DNA from: Rhizobium viscosum
Lineage (GTDB): Bacteria > Pseudomonadota > Alphaproteobacteria > Rhizobiales > Rhizobiaceae
Direction: 5' to 3'
NCBI RefSeq assembly: GCF_014873945.1
Contig: NZ_JADBEC010000001.1
Span: 2,807,001 to 2,871,000, forward strand
DNA length: 64,000 nt
Shown here: piece after piece, positions 42,566-50,144 of the stretch
Layout: every line of letters starts with the position of its first letter
How positions within the stretch are numbered: position 1 is the stretch's first letter
Notes under the pieces: model-generated
Databases searched by the model: none
What the model saw: only the letters and a program-made list of their open reading frames with translations
Told to the model about the DNA's origin: nothing
Made by a program: the position numbers and the translations under genes

Positions 42566-43300
42566 TCAGATGAGGCGGAAACGATAGGCTCTCAGGACGG
42601 CCTGCATGCGGTTGACGGCATCGAGCTTGCGCATCGCTGTCTTCAAGTAACCATTCACCGTATGGGCGGAAATGTGCAGGATGATGGCAATCTCCTCGCT
42701 GCTCTTGCCGGAGGCTGACCAGCGCAGGCATTCGATCTCGCGAACGGTCAGGCGCTCGTAATCGGCAAGCGGCGGCTCGGTCGCCAAGCTGAAGCTGTCC
42801 AACGCCTTCAGTACGGCAAAGACCATGCGCGCGCATTCCTGCTCGTCGGGTTGGCTGCGCAGGCCAGAGAACATGATGACATAATGCCTCAGAATGGCGT
42901 CATGCAGCGTGAAGCTGACGGTGTTGTGAAGGCCGAGATCCTCGAAATTGCGGGCGAGTTCTTCCGAACCGCTTGCGTTGCCGGGCTGGGCGAACAAGTC
43001 CGTGCCGGAATAGATCGGCATGATGGTCTTCTTCAGGTCCTCGATCAGCTGGCTGCGCCAAAAGAGATCGGAAGCGTCGTAGCGGTCGATCAGTTCCTGT
43101 GGCCAGTTGCTGGCGATGATGTTGGCACGAAAGCCGAGCTTGTCAGCCTGCGGAAAGCTGGCAGCCAGAAAGAAGCGGAAGCCATGCGCCTGCATGACAT
43201 GCTGGAGGGAAATGGAGAAACTTCTCGTGGGGATCGGCCTGGACTGTGGTGCTGGCTGTTCCCCCGGGAAGGAGAACTTTGCCCTATTCTTGAGGATCAT
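42566..43300 (-). CDS. LuxR-type regulator lacking AHL-contact residues
   Basis: A 244-residue protein with an N-terminal autoinducer-binding-like domain (about residues 30-165) and a C-terminal LuxR HTH (LTVREIECLRWSASGKSSEEIA, then HISAHTVNGYLKTAMRKL). In the ligand pocket the positions equal to TraR W57, D70 and W85 appear to be L70, S83 and Y97, so an acyl-homoserine lactone is an unlikely ligand. No luxI gene is nearby. It follows a small ORF and a C-loop hairpin. The ATG at 43300 has no strong ribosome site. A LuxR 'solo' sensing another compound is the best description. Confidence 0.82.
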   Translation of the reverse strand: MILKNRAKFSFPGEQPAPQSRPIPTRSFSISLQHVMQAHGFRFFLAASFPQADKLGFRANIIASNWPQELIDRYDASDLFWRSQLIEDLKKTIMPIYSGTDLFAQPGNASGSEELARNFEDLGLHNTVSFTLHDAILRHYVIMFSGLRSQPDEQECARMVFAVLKALDSFSLATEPPLADYERLTVREIECLRWSASGKSSEEIAIILHISAHTVNGYLKTAMRKLDAVNRMQAVLRAYRFRLI

Positions 43301-43321
43301 GGATCATCTGCCGGCAAATGC

Positions 43322-43350
43322 GCTGACCGGCCGGGAGGGAGCCGGTCAGC
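43322..43350 (-). other. Hairpin with C-rich loop before the luxR-type gene
   Basis: GCTGACCGGC and GCCGGTCAGC form a perfect 10-base stem. On the leftward transcript the loop reads TCCCTCCCG and is preceded by CCTCCCTCCTCC. These are anti-Shine-Dalgarno-like stretches. It lies between the small ORF stop and the luxR start and could be a terminator without T-run, a translational control element or the end of a small RNA. Confidence 0.55.
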
Positions 43351-43367
43351 GCCAGGAGGAGGGAGGA

Positions 43368-43574
43368 TCAGAAAAGCGTCCGGTTGATTTCTTCCGGGCG
43401 ACGGTGCGCGGCAATGCGTACCGGCTGGTATTCGTAGATCGGGTTTTCCGGTTCCAGGCGCAGAAGCGCACAGTGGAATTTGTAATTCGCACCGGTCACG
43501 ATGTTCGAAAAGATCACATCCATGAGGATATTCTTTCCGACGCTGATAAATATAGGGCGCTTGAGCTTTATCAT
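43368..43574 (-). CDS. Small hypothetical protein (68 aa)
   Basis: A 68-residue ORF with AGG about 8 bases before the ATG at 43574. It starts with a basic, hydrophobic segment (MIKLKRPIFISVGKNILMDV) and ends with a charged tail containing PENPIYEYQPVR and HRRPEEINR. I do not recognise the family. It lies 76 bases after a large dyad and upstream of the LuxR-type gene on the same strand, so it may be a co-regulated small protein. Confidence 0.55.
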   Translation of the reverse strand: MIKLKRPIFISVGKNILMDVIFSNIVTGANYKFHCALLRLEPENPIYEYQPVRIAAHRRPEEINRTLF

Positions 43575-43649
43575 GGCGTTCACCTCGTTTCTTCTGTCCG
43601 CTTTACCGGATGCAACGAGGTTAACTATAGACTTTATTGCTTCAGTCCT

Positions 43650-43673
43650 GAATTATACATAGGTGTATAATTC
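43650..43673. promoter_or_regulatory. 24-bp perfect dyad GAATTATACA-N4-TGTATAATTC
   Basis: Ten-base perfect arms and a 4-base centre lie between the single-domain response regulator and the small ORF. It also contains TATAAT on the leftward strand (TATAATTC/TATACA). It is a strong candidate operator for the small ORF-luxR unit, or for a FixJ- or LuxR-type protein encoded nearby. Confidence 0.6.
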
Positions 43674-43714
43674 GATTTGATCTTTTGGCGGAAACAATAC
43701 TCCCCTGCAGAGCC

Positions 43715-44083
43715 TTACAGCTTCAAAGCCATTTCCAGGTAGTTGATGAGAGAATCGAATTCGACCGGCTTGCCCAGAAAGGCCAACGCACCGCCTTCCA
43801 TGGCGGCTGTGCGGGTTCTTTCGTCGCGATAGGATGTCATGAAGATCATCGGCGGCTTTTCAGGTTCGCCGTTGAGGATTGCCTGCAGTTCGATGCCGCT
43901 CAGTCCGGGCATCTTGACGTCGACCAGCATGCAGTCGATTGCCGCCCTGTCATCAAAGGCCAGAAACTCTTCCGCCGAGCAGAAAAGCTTGCTCTGGTAG
44001 CCGCAGGACTGGATCAGATCGTCAAGCGCCTCCCGGATAGCCTGGTCGTCATCGACGATAGCGATTGTGCATGTATGTGACAC
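43715..44083 (-). CDS. Single-domain response regulator
   Basis: A 122-residue stand-alone receiver domain. The acidic pair is in VDDDQA, the phosphoacceptor D55 in LVDVKMPGLSG, Thr/Ser in FMTSYRD and the conserved lysine in LGKPVEF. There is no output domain, so it probably works as a phosphate sink or by protein contact with the kinase and FixJ-like regulator encoded next to it. A 93-base gap separates it from the FixJ-like gene, and a separate promoter is possible. Confidence 0.88.
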   Translation of the reverse strand: MSHTCTIAIVDDDQAIREALDDLIQSCGYQSKLFCSAEEFLAFDDRAAIDCMLVDVKMPGLSGIELQAILNGEPEKPPMIFMTSYRDERTRTAAMEGGALAFLGKPVEFDSLINYLEMALKL

Positions 44084-44176
44084 GAGATTGGTAGCCTTGC
44101 TTATTCTTACATTCCGTTAGGCTATATTATGAGGATCGAGGCCGTGTCGCGGTACCATACAAGGGTCTAGGTTCCA

Positions 44177-44824
44177 CTATCTGCCTTCCAGCATTTCGGC
44201 CTTGCGCACCAGATCGGCCACCGATCGGACCTGCATCTTGCGCATGACGTTGCCGCGATGGAGCTTCACGGTAATCTCGCTGATGCCGAGATCGTAGGCG
44301 ATCTGCTTGTTCATCAGACCCTTGACGACGGCTGCCATGACTTCCCGCTCGCGGGGTGTCAGTGTATCGACAAGTGATGCGACTGCATCACTTGCCGCCA
44401 TTTCCCGCCGGCGGGCCATATCCTTCTCGATCGCGATACCGACCGCATCGAGAATATCCTGGTCTCGGAAGGGCTTGGTGAGGAAGTCGACAGCACCGGC
44501 CTTCATGGCGCGCACGCTCATCGGAATATCGCCGAAGCCGGTCATGAAGACGATCGGCATCCTGCTGCCGATCCGTTCAAGATGAAGCTGGAAATCCAGC
44601 CCGCTGAGACCGGGCAGACGTATGTCGAGGAGAATGCAGCCCGGCCGGCGCAGGTCGGCGGTATCAAGGAAGGCGGTCGTCGTCGCGAAGGAGACGGCAT
44701 CCATCTGGATCGACCGGAAGAGGTCGACAAGCGACTCGCGAATGGATTCGTCATCATCGACGACATAGACAATCGGCGATGCCGATTGAGAGGTTGCCTT
44801 CGATGCGGCGCTAGCGTTGGTCAT
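44177..44824 (-). CDS. FixJ/NarL-type response regulator
   Basis: A 215-residue two-domain regulator. The receiver domain (about residues 15-130) has VVDDDESIRESL, phosphoacceptor in LLDIRLPGLSG, FMTGFGD and LTKPFRD. The C-terminal LuxR/GerE HTH has LTPREREVMAAVVKGLMNKQIA and ISEITVKLHRGNVMRKM. The ATG at 44824 overlaps the end of the kinase gene by 14 bases, so they are coupled; the ATG at 44836 is an alternative. It is the cognate partner of the kinase at 44811-46400. Confidence 0.9.
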   Translation of the reverse strand: MTNASAASKATSQSASPIVYVVDDDESIRESLVDLFRSIQMDAVSFATTTAFLDTADLRRPGCILLDIRLPGLSGLDFQLHLERIGSRMPIVFMTGFGDIPMSVRAMKAGAVDFLTKPFRDQDILDAVGIAIEKDMARRREMAASDAVASLVDTLTPREREVMAAVVKGLMNKQIAYDLGISEITVKLHRGNVMRKMQVRSVADLVRKAEMLEGR

Positions 44825-46400
44825 GGTCGTCCTCAATCGGTATGATCATTTCGAAGATGGCGCCCCCGTCAGGATGGTTGCCGGCAATCAGCTGGCCGCC
44901 TCTTGCTTCCAGCGTGCTGCGGCAGATGGAGAGCCCCATGCCCATTCCAGAGGGCTTGGTCGTGAAGAAGGGTGTGAAGAGCTTCGCCATGGCCTCCTCG
45001 CTGATGCCGGGGCCGAAATCCCTGACGGAGAGGCTGACGAATATATCATCCTTCCTGCCGAGCGAGACCAGAATCTTGCGCCGGTCGATTGCCGTTTCTC
45101 GCATGGCTTGGACTGCATTCGTGACGAGGTTGATGAGGACCTGCTGCAGTTCGATGCGGATCGCCTTCACCTTGAGCGGCATTTCGGCTGGGTTCACATC
45201 GAAGTCGACCATGTCGCGCTGGAAGTCGTGCTCCATCAGGGCGCGTGTTTCCTCGATCAGCGTCTCGAGATCGACCCGTTCGGGGGTGCGATCGCCCTGC
45301 GTCAGCATGGAGCGGGTATTATGGATGATTTCGCTCGCGCGTTGGCTGTCGCGAATGATGCGCTCGGCCGAACGGCGCACGGCGGCCAGATCCGGCGGCT
45401 CGCGGTTCAGCCATCTGAGCAGCGTCTGGGCGTTGACGACGATGGCGCCAAGCGGCTGATTGAGCTCGTGAGCGAGCGAGGCGGACAATGTGCCGACGGT
45501 CGCGGCGCGTGAGGCGCGGGCAAGCTCATCCTGAGCCTCACGAAGGGCCTTCTGCATCATTTCCCGCTGGGTGATATCCACCATGCCCACCACCACGCGA
45601 TTGAAGGCGGTGGGATCTTCCGGAAAGCTCATGCTCATGATGACAAGCCTGCTTTCGCCATTCTCGGTGATCAGATTGCCCTTGCCCTCGAAATGACGTT
45701 CGCCACAGAAAATGGCGTTCATCAGGTCCAAAAAGGTATCGTCATCGGGCGCGATGTAGCGGCGCATCGTGCGCGAGTGCAGGCCGTCGGTCATATGGCC
45801 CAGCAGCTCCATTGCCGCGTCGTTTGCGGCGATGGTGCGAATAAGGCCCGTGCAGGCAACGATGACGCCTGGATTTGTTCGATAATAGTCCTTGAGATCG
45901 CTCACACCTTCCGCCTTCAAAGACATCAGGAAGGATCGCACTGCCGAATAATCGCGCTCCCAGAGTGCGATGCGGCTGTGCTCGAAGATGTAGCGATAGC
46001 GGGTTTCGCTGTCGCGAAGATGCAGGTTGGCTTCGATGAGGCCGGCACGTGCGGTTTCGTTCCTGAGGATGAGGGCGCAGGTGATGGTGATGGCGGCGAG
46101 AGAGACCGCTAACCGCAACTGGGCTGGGACATTTTCTCCGAGACCGTGCGAATAGAAATAAGCGAAAAGGGTAAGGGCGGCGCAGACAATTGTGAGCAGC
46201 GTGGTGCCTATCCTCGTCAGCATTTCGGCCGATAGCAGCAGCACGATAACATAGAGGACGGCGATGGCGCTTTCGACCTCGGTGAAGGCATCGACGTAGA
46301 ACACGGTGGCGCCGAGCACCAGCGCGATCAGGCCGAGCGTGATCTCATGCGAGAGCGTTCCCCGCCGGTTGATGAGTTTCGATACAATGGCTGATCCCAT
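44811..46400 (-). CDS. Membrane PAS sensor histidine kinase
   Basis: A 529-residue kinase with four hydrophobic segments at about residues 20-112, a PAS-like domain at about 133-280 and a transmitter region. The phosphorylated histidine is H311 (SLAHELNQPLGAI). The N-box is in LINLVTNAVQAM, G1 in VRDFGPGIS and G2 in GMGMGLSICRS. The HELNQPLGAI form is typical of FixL/DctB-like HisKA kinases. No haem-binding FixL signature is apparent. It heads the operon with the FixJ-like gene. A 14-bp dyad at 46444-46457 lies 43 bases before its start. Stimulus unknown. Confidence 0.9.
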   Translation of the reverse strand: MGSAIVSKLINRRGTLSHEITLGLIALVLGATVFYVDAFTEVESAIAVLYVIVLLLSAEMLTRIGTTLLTIVCAALTLFAYFYSHGLGENVPAQLRLAVSLAAITITCALILRNETARAGLIEANLHLRDSETRYRYIFEHSRIALWERDYSAVRSFLMSLKAEGVSDLKDYYRTNPGVIVACTGLIRTIAANDAAMELLGHMTDGLHSRTMRRYIAPDDDTFLDLMNAIFCGERHFEGKGNLITENGESRLVIMSMSFPEDPTAFNRVVVGMVDITQREMMQKALREAQDELARASRAATVGTLSASLAHELNQPLGAIVVNAQTLLRWLNREPPDLAAVRRSAERIIRDSQRASEIIHNTRSMLTQGDRTPERVDLETLIEETRALMEHDFQRDMVDFDVNPAEMPLKVKAIRIELQQVLINLVTNAVQAMRETAIDRRKILVSLGRKDDIFVSLSVRDFGPGISEEAMAKLFTPFFTTKPSGMGMGLSICRSTLEARGGQLIAGNHPDGGAIFEMIIPIEDDHDQR

Positions 46401-46443
46401 ACCCCCTCGCTGTCGGTTGAGGTCTTCTACCCATACCGGCTAG

Positions 46444-46457
46444 TAAGGTTTACCTTA
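46444..46457. promoter_or_regulatory. Dyad TAAGGT-TT-ACCTTA before the kinase gene
   Basis: Perfect 6-base arms with a 2-base centre lie between a possible TATAGT -10 box (leftward, 46485-46480) and the kinase start. Autoregulation by the FixJ-like partner is the simplest reading, from position only. Confidence 0.5.
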
Positions 46458-46524
46458 ATGGCCTGTTTATCGGCGCAAAACTATACCAAAGTGTTGGAAG
46501 CATGGGCCGAATTGTCTCTACGCT

Positions 46525-46560
46525 TGAAAAAGAAAGACCGTCCCGGGCGGCGGGACGGTC
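46525..46560 (-). terminator. Strong Rho-independent terminator of the candidate small RNA
   Basis: GACCGTCCCG and CGGGACGGTC form a perfect 10-base stem with a 5-base loop. Read leftward it is followed by TTTCTTTTTC. The T-run is only on this strand, which fixes the direction. Confidence 0.85.
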
Positions 46561-46709
46561 TCTGGCGGATGGGAGGATCCGCAGGGCTTCGGCGGAGGGG
46601 GACGCCTGCCCTAGAGGTGGCAAGGGGCGGTGCCACCGGGTTAGCTTGGAACCGTGAATGGTCAGGTCGGTTCCGAGCTACGAGTACAAGATAGATCCAA
46701 GAGCCCTGG
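46525..46709 (-). ncRNA. Candidate small RNA with five hairpins and C-rich loops
   Basis: Leftward, a possible -10 TATAGT (46721-46716) precedes about 185 bases that fold into five consecutive perfect or near-perfect hairpins. The stems are 46648-46674 (GGAACCG arms), 46616-46637 (GGTGGCA arms), 46583-46612 (AGGGC outer and GGCG inner stem), 46565-46582 (GCGGAT arms) and the terminator at 46536-46560. On this strand three successive loops are C-rich: CCGCCCCT, TCCCCCTC and CCTCCC. Such loops are known in small RNAs that pair with ribosome binding sites. No ORF with a ribosome site fits. It could also be a long attenuated leader of the kinase gene 125 bases downstream. I do not recognise a known Rfam family. 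Confidence 0.62.
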
Positions 46710-47143
46710 GACATAACTATACTTAGGTTTTGGTCCGGCCATACAAAGCGGCAGGTCGGTTTCCTGGGCGAATGGCTTTGAAACTTGTCCCGACGACTTC
46801 CGCAATCGCAATAGTGACGCTGCAGGTGGCAAGCAGAACTGATGAAAATCCCTCCGACACGATCGCGACTTTATGGCGTGCTAAGGCGTCGCAGCTCGGC
46901 GCTCCGCTTCAGGCGCCCCGGGAACCGTTCCTCACGCCGTAGAGACTTGCCGCGATCTACGGACTTGTCGCTGTGCTGCTGGACATCGGGTCTGCAAGGG
47001 AAAAGCCTGCGGCACAGGCTCGCTCCTGCGGCGGTTGATGGTGCTATCTCATTTTGAGATAGCCGCATCGAATAAACCTATTTGTCACAATAGTGTCGCC
47101 ACGGCATAGTCTTAGGAGGGAGAAACACTTTTAGGACATTGCT
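46710..47143. promoter_or_regulatory. Non-coding stretch before the aldo/keto reductase, with palindrome at 47043-47063
   Basis: Open frames here lack ribosome sites and family features. The only clear structure is GCTATCTCA-TTT-TGAGATAGC at 47043-47063, a perfect 9-base inverted repeat with a 3-base centre, about 80 bases before the reductase start. It has no T-run and is more likely an operator than a terminator. Confidence 0.5.
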
Positions 47144-48139
47144 GTGGAATATGTGCGCTTTGGCCAGACCGGCCTGAAGGTTTCGTCGCTTTGCCTTGGT
47201 ACCATGGGTATCGGGACATCCAAGTGGAAGGGTTGGGTGTTGGACGAAGAAAAATCGGTGCCGATCCTGAAGAAGGCGCTTGATGTCGGCATCAATTTCT
47301 TCGACATGGCAGATTGGTATTCGACCGGTGTCAACGAGCAGGTCGTCGCCCGCACGCTGCTGTCTTTGACGGATCGCGAAAAGCTGGTGCTCGCCACCAA
47401 GGCCTTCTACCCGATGAGCGACGATCCGAACGACAAGGGCCTGTCTCGCAAGCATCTGATGGCCTCGATCGACAAGTCGCTGAAACAGATGGGCACCGAC
47501 TATGTCGACCTCTATGTCATCCACGCCTTCGATCCGGAAACGCCGATCGAAGAAACGATGAGCGCGCTGCATGACATCGTGAAGTCGGGCAAGGCGCGTT
47601 ATATCGGCGCCTCCACCATGTATTCCTGGCAGTTCGCCAAGATGAACCATGTCGCCGACAAGAACGGCTGGACGCGGTTCGTCAACATGCAGTGCCAGTA
47701 TTCGCTGCTCTACCGCGAGGAAGAGCGCGAAATGATGCCCTATTGCCAAGATGAGGGCATTGCGGTCACGACCTTCTCGCCGCTCGCCCGCGGTTATCTT
47801 GCCGGCGGCGGTTCGGCGCCGCGTATCGCCCATGACCTTTATCTCGACTGGTTCGGCGACGAGATCGACCAGGAGATCGCCAAGCGCGTCAACGAGATCG
47901 CCGCCAAGCGCGGCAAGACAGCCAGCCAGATCGCCCAGGCCTGGGTCATCGGCTCCGGCAACAGCACGGTTCCGATCGTCGGCACCGAGAGCCCCGAGCA
48001 CGTCACTGCCGCGATCGAAGCGGCTGCAATCGAACTGACGGCGGAAGAGCGCGCCTTCCTGGAAGAGCCCTACCGCCCGCGCGACATGATCAACGACTAT
48101 AACCCGGTCCGTCGCCCCCGCGCGCTTTCAAAGGCGTAA
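47144..48139 (+). CDS. Aldo/keto reductase
   Basis: A 331-residue NADP-type aldo/keto reductase (TIM barrel). The catalytic tetrad is in FFDMADWYS (Asp and Tyr), LATKAFYP (Lys) and LYVIHAFDPE (His). The C-terminal SGNSTVPIVGTESPEHV is the cofactor-binding region. The start is GTG at 47144 with AGGA 7 bases upstream. It leads a rightward group with the Fae homologue and an aldehyde dehydrogenase, suggesting handling of an aldehyde substrate. Confidence 0.88.
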   Translation: MEYVRFGQTGLKVSSLCLGTMGIGTSKWKGWVLDEEKSVPILKKALDVGINFFDMADWYSTGVNEQVVARTLLSLTDREKLVLATKAFYPMSDDPNDKGLSRKHLMASIDKSLKQMGTDYVDLYVIHAFDPETPIEETMSALHDIVKSGKARYIGASTMYSWQFAKMNHVADKNGWTRFVNMQCQYSLLYREEEREMMPYCQDEGIAVTTFSPLARGYLAGGGSAPRIAHDLYLDWFGDEIDQEIAKRVNEIAAKRGKTASQIAQAWVIGSGNSTVPIVGTESPEHVTAAIEAAAIELTAEERAFLEEPYRPRDMINDYNPVRRPRALSKA

Positions 48140-48187
48140 TGGGCGAAGGCATAATGGGTTCGACTGGCATCGCTACTGGAGATTTCA

Positions 48188-48697
48188 ATGCTTTATATCG
48201 GTGAAGGTTTCGAGGGTTCCGGCCCGAACGCCGCGCATATCAACCTCTATCTCGGCCCGAAGAATGGCCCGATTTCCGGCGCACTCGCCGGTGCGGCAGC
48301 AAGCCCCGGTCCCGGCCATCTGCCGTTCCAGGCGGTCTTGAAACCGAACCTGCCGGCAAAGCCGGTGACGCTCTTCATCGCCAAGGCCGTGATGGAGTCA
48401 GGCTCTTCGCATGAACTGATGACCTGGGGGCCGGCGCAGGCCGGTGTTGCCGCCGGCATCACTGCGGCGTTGCTCGACGGCTCATTGCCGGCAGAAGCCG
48501 AGGACGACTGGGTCGCGATTGCAGCCGTATGGGTCAATCCATCGGCAAACGACGCGGAAGAGGTATATCATAACAACAAGGCTGCGACGCATCTTGCCGC
48601 CAAGCGCGCACTGGTGAAAGGTTGGCCGTCGCGTGCCGAGCTTGCCGAAGGCGTAGCAACGGTCGGCAATCCGTTCTTTACGCCTAAGGTCGCCTGA
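48188..48697 (+). CDS. Formaldehyde-activating enzyme (Fae) homologue
   Basis: A 169-residue member of the Fae family. In methylotrophs Fae condenses formaldehyde with tetrahydromethanopterin. The catalytic-histidine segment NAAHINL (H17) is kept, as are LKPNLPAKPVTLFIAKA and the MTWGPAQAGVAAGI stretch matching the FGPAQHGVA block of true Fae. The AKR stop lies 48 bases upstream; the aldehyde dehydrogenase begins 1 base after its stop. No tetrahydromethanopterin genes are in the window. It might act on a different aldehyde or pterin/folate. Family recognition is good; function uncertain. Confidence 0.8.
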   Translation: MLYIGEGFEGSGPNAAHINLYLGPKNGPISGALAGAAASPGPGHLPFQAVLKPNLPAKPVTLFIAKAVMESGSSHELMTWGPAQAGVAAGITAALLDGSLPAEAEDDWVAIAAVWVNPSANDAEEVYHNNKAATHLAAKRALVKGWPSRAELAEGVATVGNPFFTPKVA

Positions 48698-48698
48698 T

Positions 48699-50144
48699 AT
48701 GAAACTCATCGAAGACAATGCGCTGATCGGCGGAGGCTGGGGAGGTGCTGTTGATAGCAAGCGCTTCGTCGTGCTCAATCCTGCCGACGGCAGCGAGCTT
48801 GCGACGGTGCCGGATTGCGGTGCTGCTGAAGCCCAGCAGGCGGTCGATGCTGCCGCCAGGGCTTTCAAGACATGGTGCAAGACACTCGCCTCAGAGCGCT
48901 CCGCAGTGCTGCGCCGCTGGGCGGAGCTGATGCTCGCCAACCAGGAAGACCTCGCGCGGCTACTGACAGCCGAGCAGGGCAAGCCGCTAGCCGAAGCGCG
49001 CGGCGAAGTCGCCTATGCAGCCGGCTTCCTGACTTGGTTTGCCGAGGAGGGGCGCCGCTCGCATGGCGGTGTCGTGCCGTCGCACAAGGCGGATGCTCGC
49101 ATCGTTGTAATGAAGGAGCCGGTCGGTGTCGTCGCAGCTGTGACGCCGTGGAATTTCCCGCTGGCGATGATCACCCGCAAAGTCGGCCCGGCGCTCGCTG
49201 CCGGTTGCACCATCATCATCAAGCCGGCCGAGGACACACCGCTTTCGGCGCTGGCGCTTGCTCGCCTCGGCGAAGAGGCCGGCGTTCCCGCCGGTGTCGT
49301 GAATGTCGTGACGACGAAGTCGCCGGCCGATGTGGTCGGCGTCTGGATGAAGAGCCCGGTCGTGCGCAAGTTCTCGTTCACGGGATCGACCGCCACTGGC
49401 AAGCTGCTCATGCGACAGAGTGCCGATACGGTAAAGCGCATCAGCCTCGAACTCGGCGGCAACGCGCCGCTGATCGTGTTCGATGATGCCGATATCGACC
49501 AGGCCGTGCGCGGCACGATCGCTTCCAAGTTCCGCAATACCGGACAGACCTGCGTCTGCGCCAACCGCATCCTCGTCGAGGACGGCATCTATGACCGCTA
49601 CGCCGAGGCGCTTGCCAAGGCCGTTGCGGCGATGAAGGTGGCACCCGGCGTCGAGGATGGCGCGTTGCAGGGGCCGCTCATCAATGCGCCGGCGCTGACG
49701 AAGGTCGAGCGGCATGTGAGTGATGCCGTCGAAAAGGGTGCCAAGGTGCTGACCGGCGGCAAGCGGCACGAGCGCGGCGGCCTGTTCTATGCGCCGACGG
49801 TGCTGACCGGCATGACGAAGGATATGGCGCTTGCGACCGAAGAGACCTTCGGTCCCGTCGCCGGCCTTTTTCGCTTCAAGGGTGAGGAAGAGGCGATCGC
49901 GCTTGCCAACGATACCGAGACTGGCCTTTCGGCCTATTTCTTCACGCAAAATCTCGGCCGCGCCTGGCGTGTTGCCGAAGCGCTGGAAGCGGGCATGGTT
50001 GGCATCAACGAAGGCGTGATCTCGACGGAAGTAGCGCCATTCGGTGGCGTCAAGCAATCCGGCCTCGGTCGCGAAGGTGCTGCCGAAGGGCTCGATGAAT
50101 ATCTGGAGAGCAAATACGTCCTGTTCGGCGGGCTTGCAGGATAA
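48699..50144 (+). CDS. Succinate-semialdehyde-type aldehyde dehydrogenase
   Basis: A 481-residue NAD(P)-dependent aldehyde dehydrogenase of the GabD group. The active-site glutamate is in LELGGNAP and the cysteine in GQTCVCANR. The cofactor region shows TPWNFPLAM and FTGSTATGKLL, and the C-terminus has PFGGVKQSGLGREG. It is tightly packed between the Fae homologue (1 base) and the LysR gene (1-base overlap). Succinate semialdehyde is the usual GabD substrate, but context leaves the aldehyde open. Confidence 0.88.
   Translation: MKLIEDNALIGGGWGGAVDSKRFVVLNPADGSELATVPDCGAAEAQQAVDAAARAFKTWCKTLASERSAVLRRWAELMLANQEDLARLLTAEQGKPLAEARGEVAYAAGFLTWFAEEGRRSHGGVVPSHKADARIVVMKEPVGVVAAVTPWNFPLAMITRKVGPALAAGCTIIIKPAEDTPLSALALARLGEEAGVPAGVVNVVTTKSPADVVGVWMKSPVVRKFSFTGSTATGKLLMRQSADTVKRISLELGGNAPLIVFDDADIDQAVRGTIASKFRNTGQTCVCANRILVEDGIYDRYAEALAKAVAAMKVAPGVEDGALQGPLINAPALTKVERHVSDAVEKGAKVLTGGKRHERGGLFYAPTVLTGMTKDMALATEETFGPVAGLFRFKGEEEAIALANDTETGLSAYFFTQNLGRAWRVAEALEAGMVGINEGVISTEVAPFGGVKQSGLGREGAAEGLDEYLESKYVLFGGLAG

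Noticed and set aside
42447..42836. A 129-codon minus-strand frame within the LuxR-type gene
   Set aside because: It is a shifted frame of the LuxR-type gene running past its end and has no domain or ribosome site.
46561..46680. tRNA or riboswitch in the multi-hairpin region
   Set aside because: There is no tRNA arm pattern or CCA end, and I found no cobalamin, glycine or SAM riboswitch consensus. A small RNA or leader fits better.
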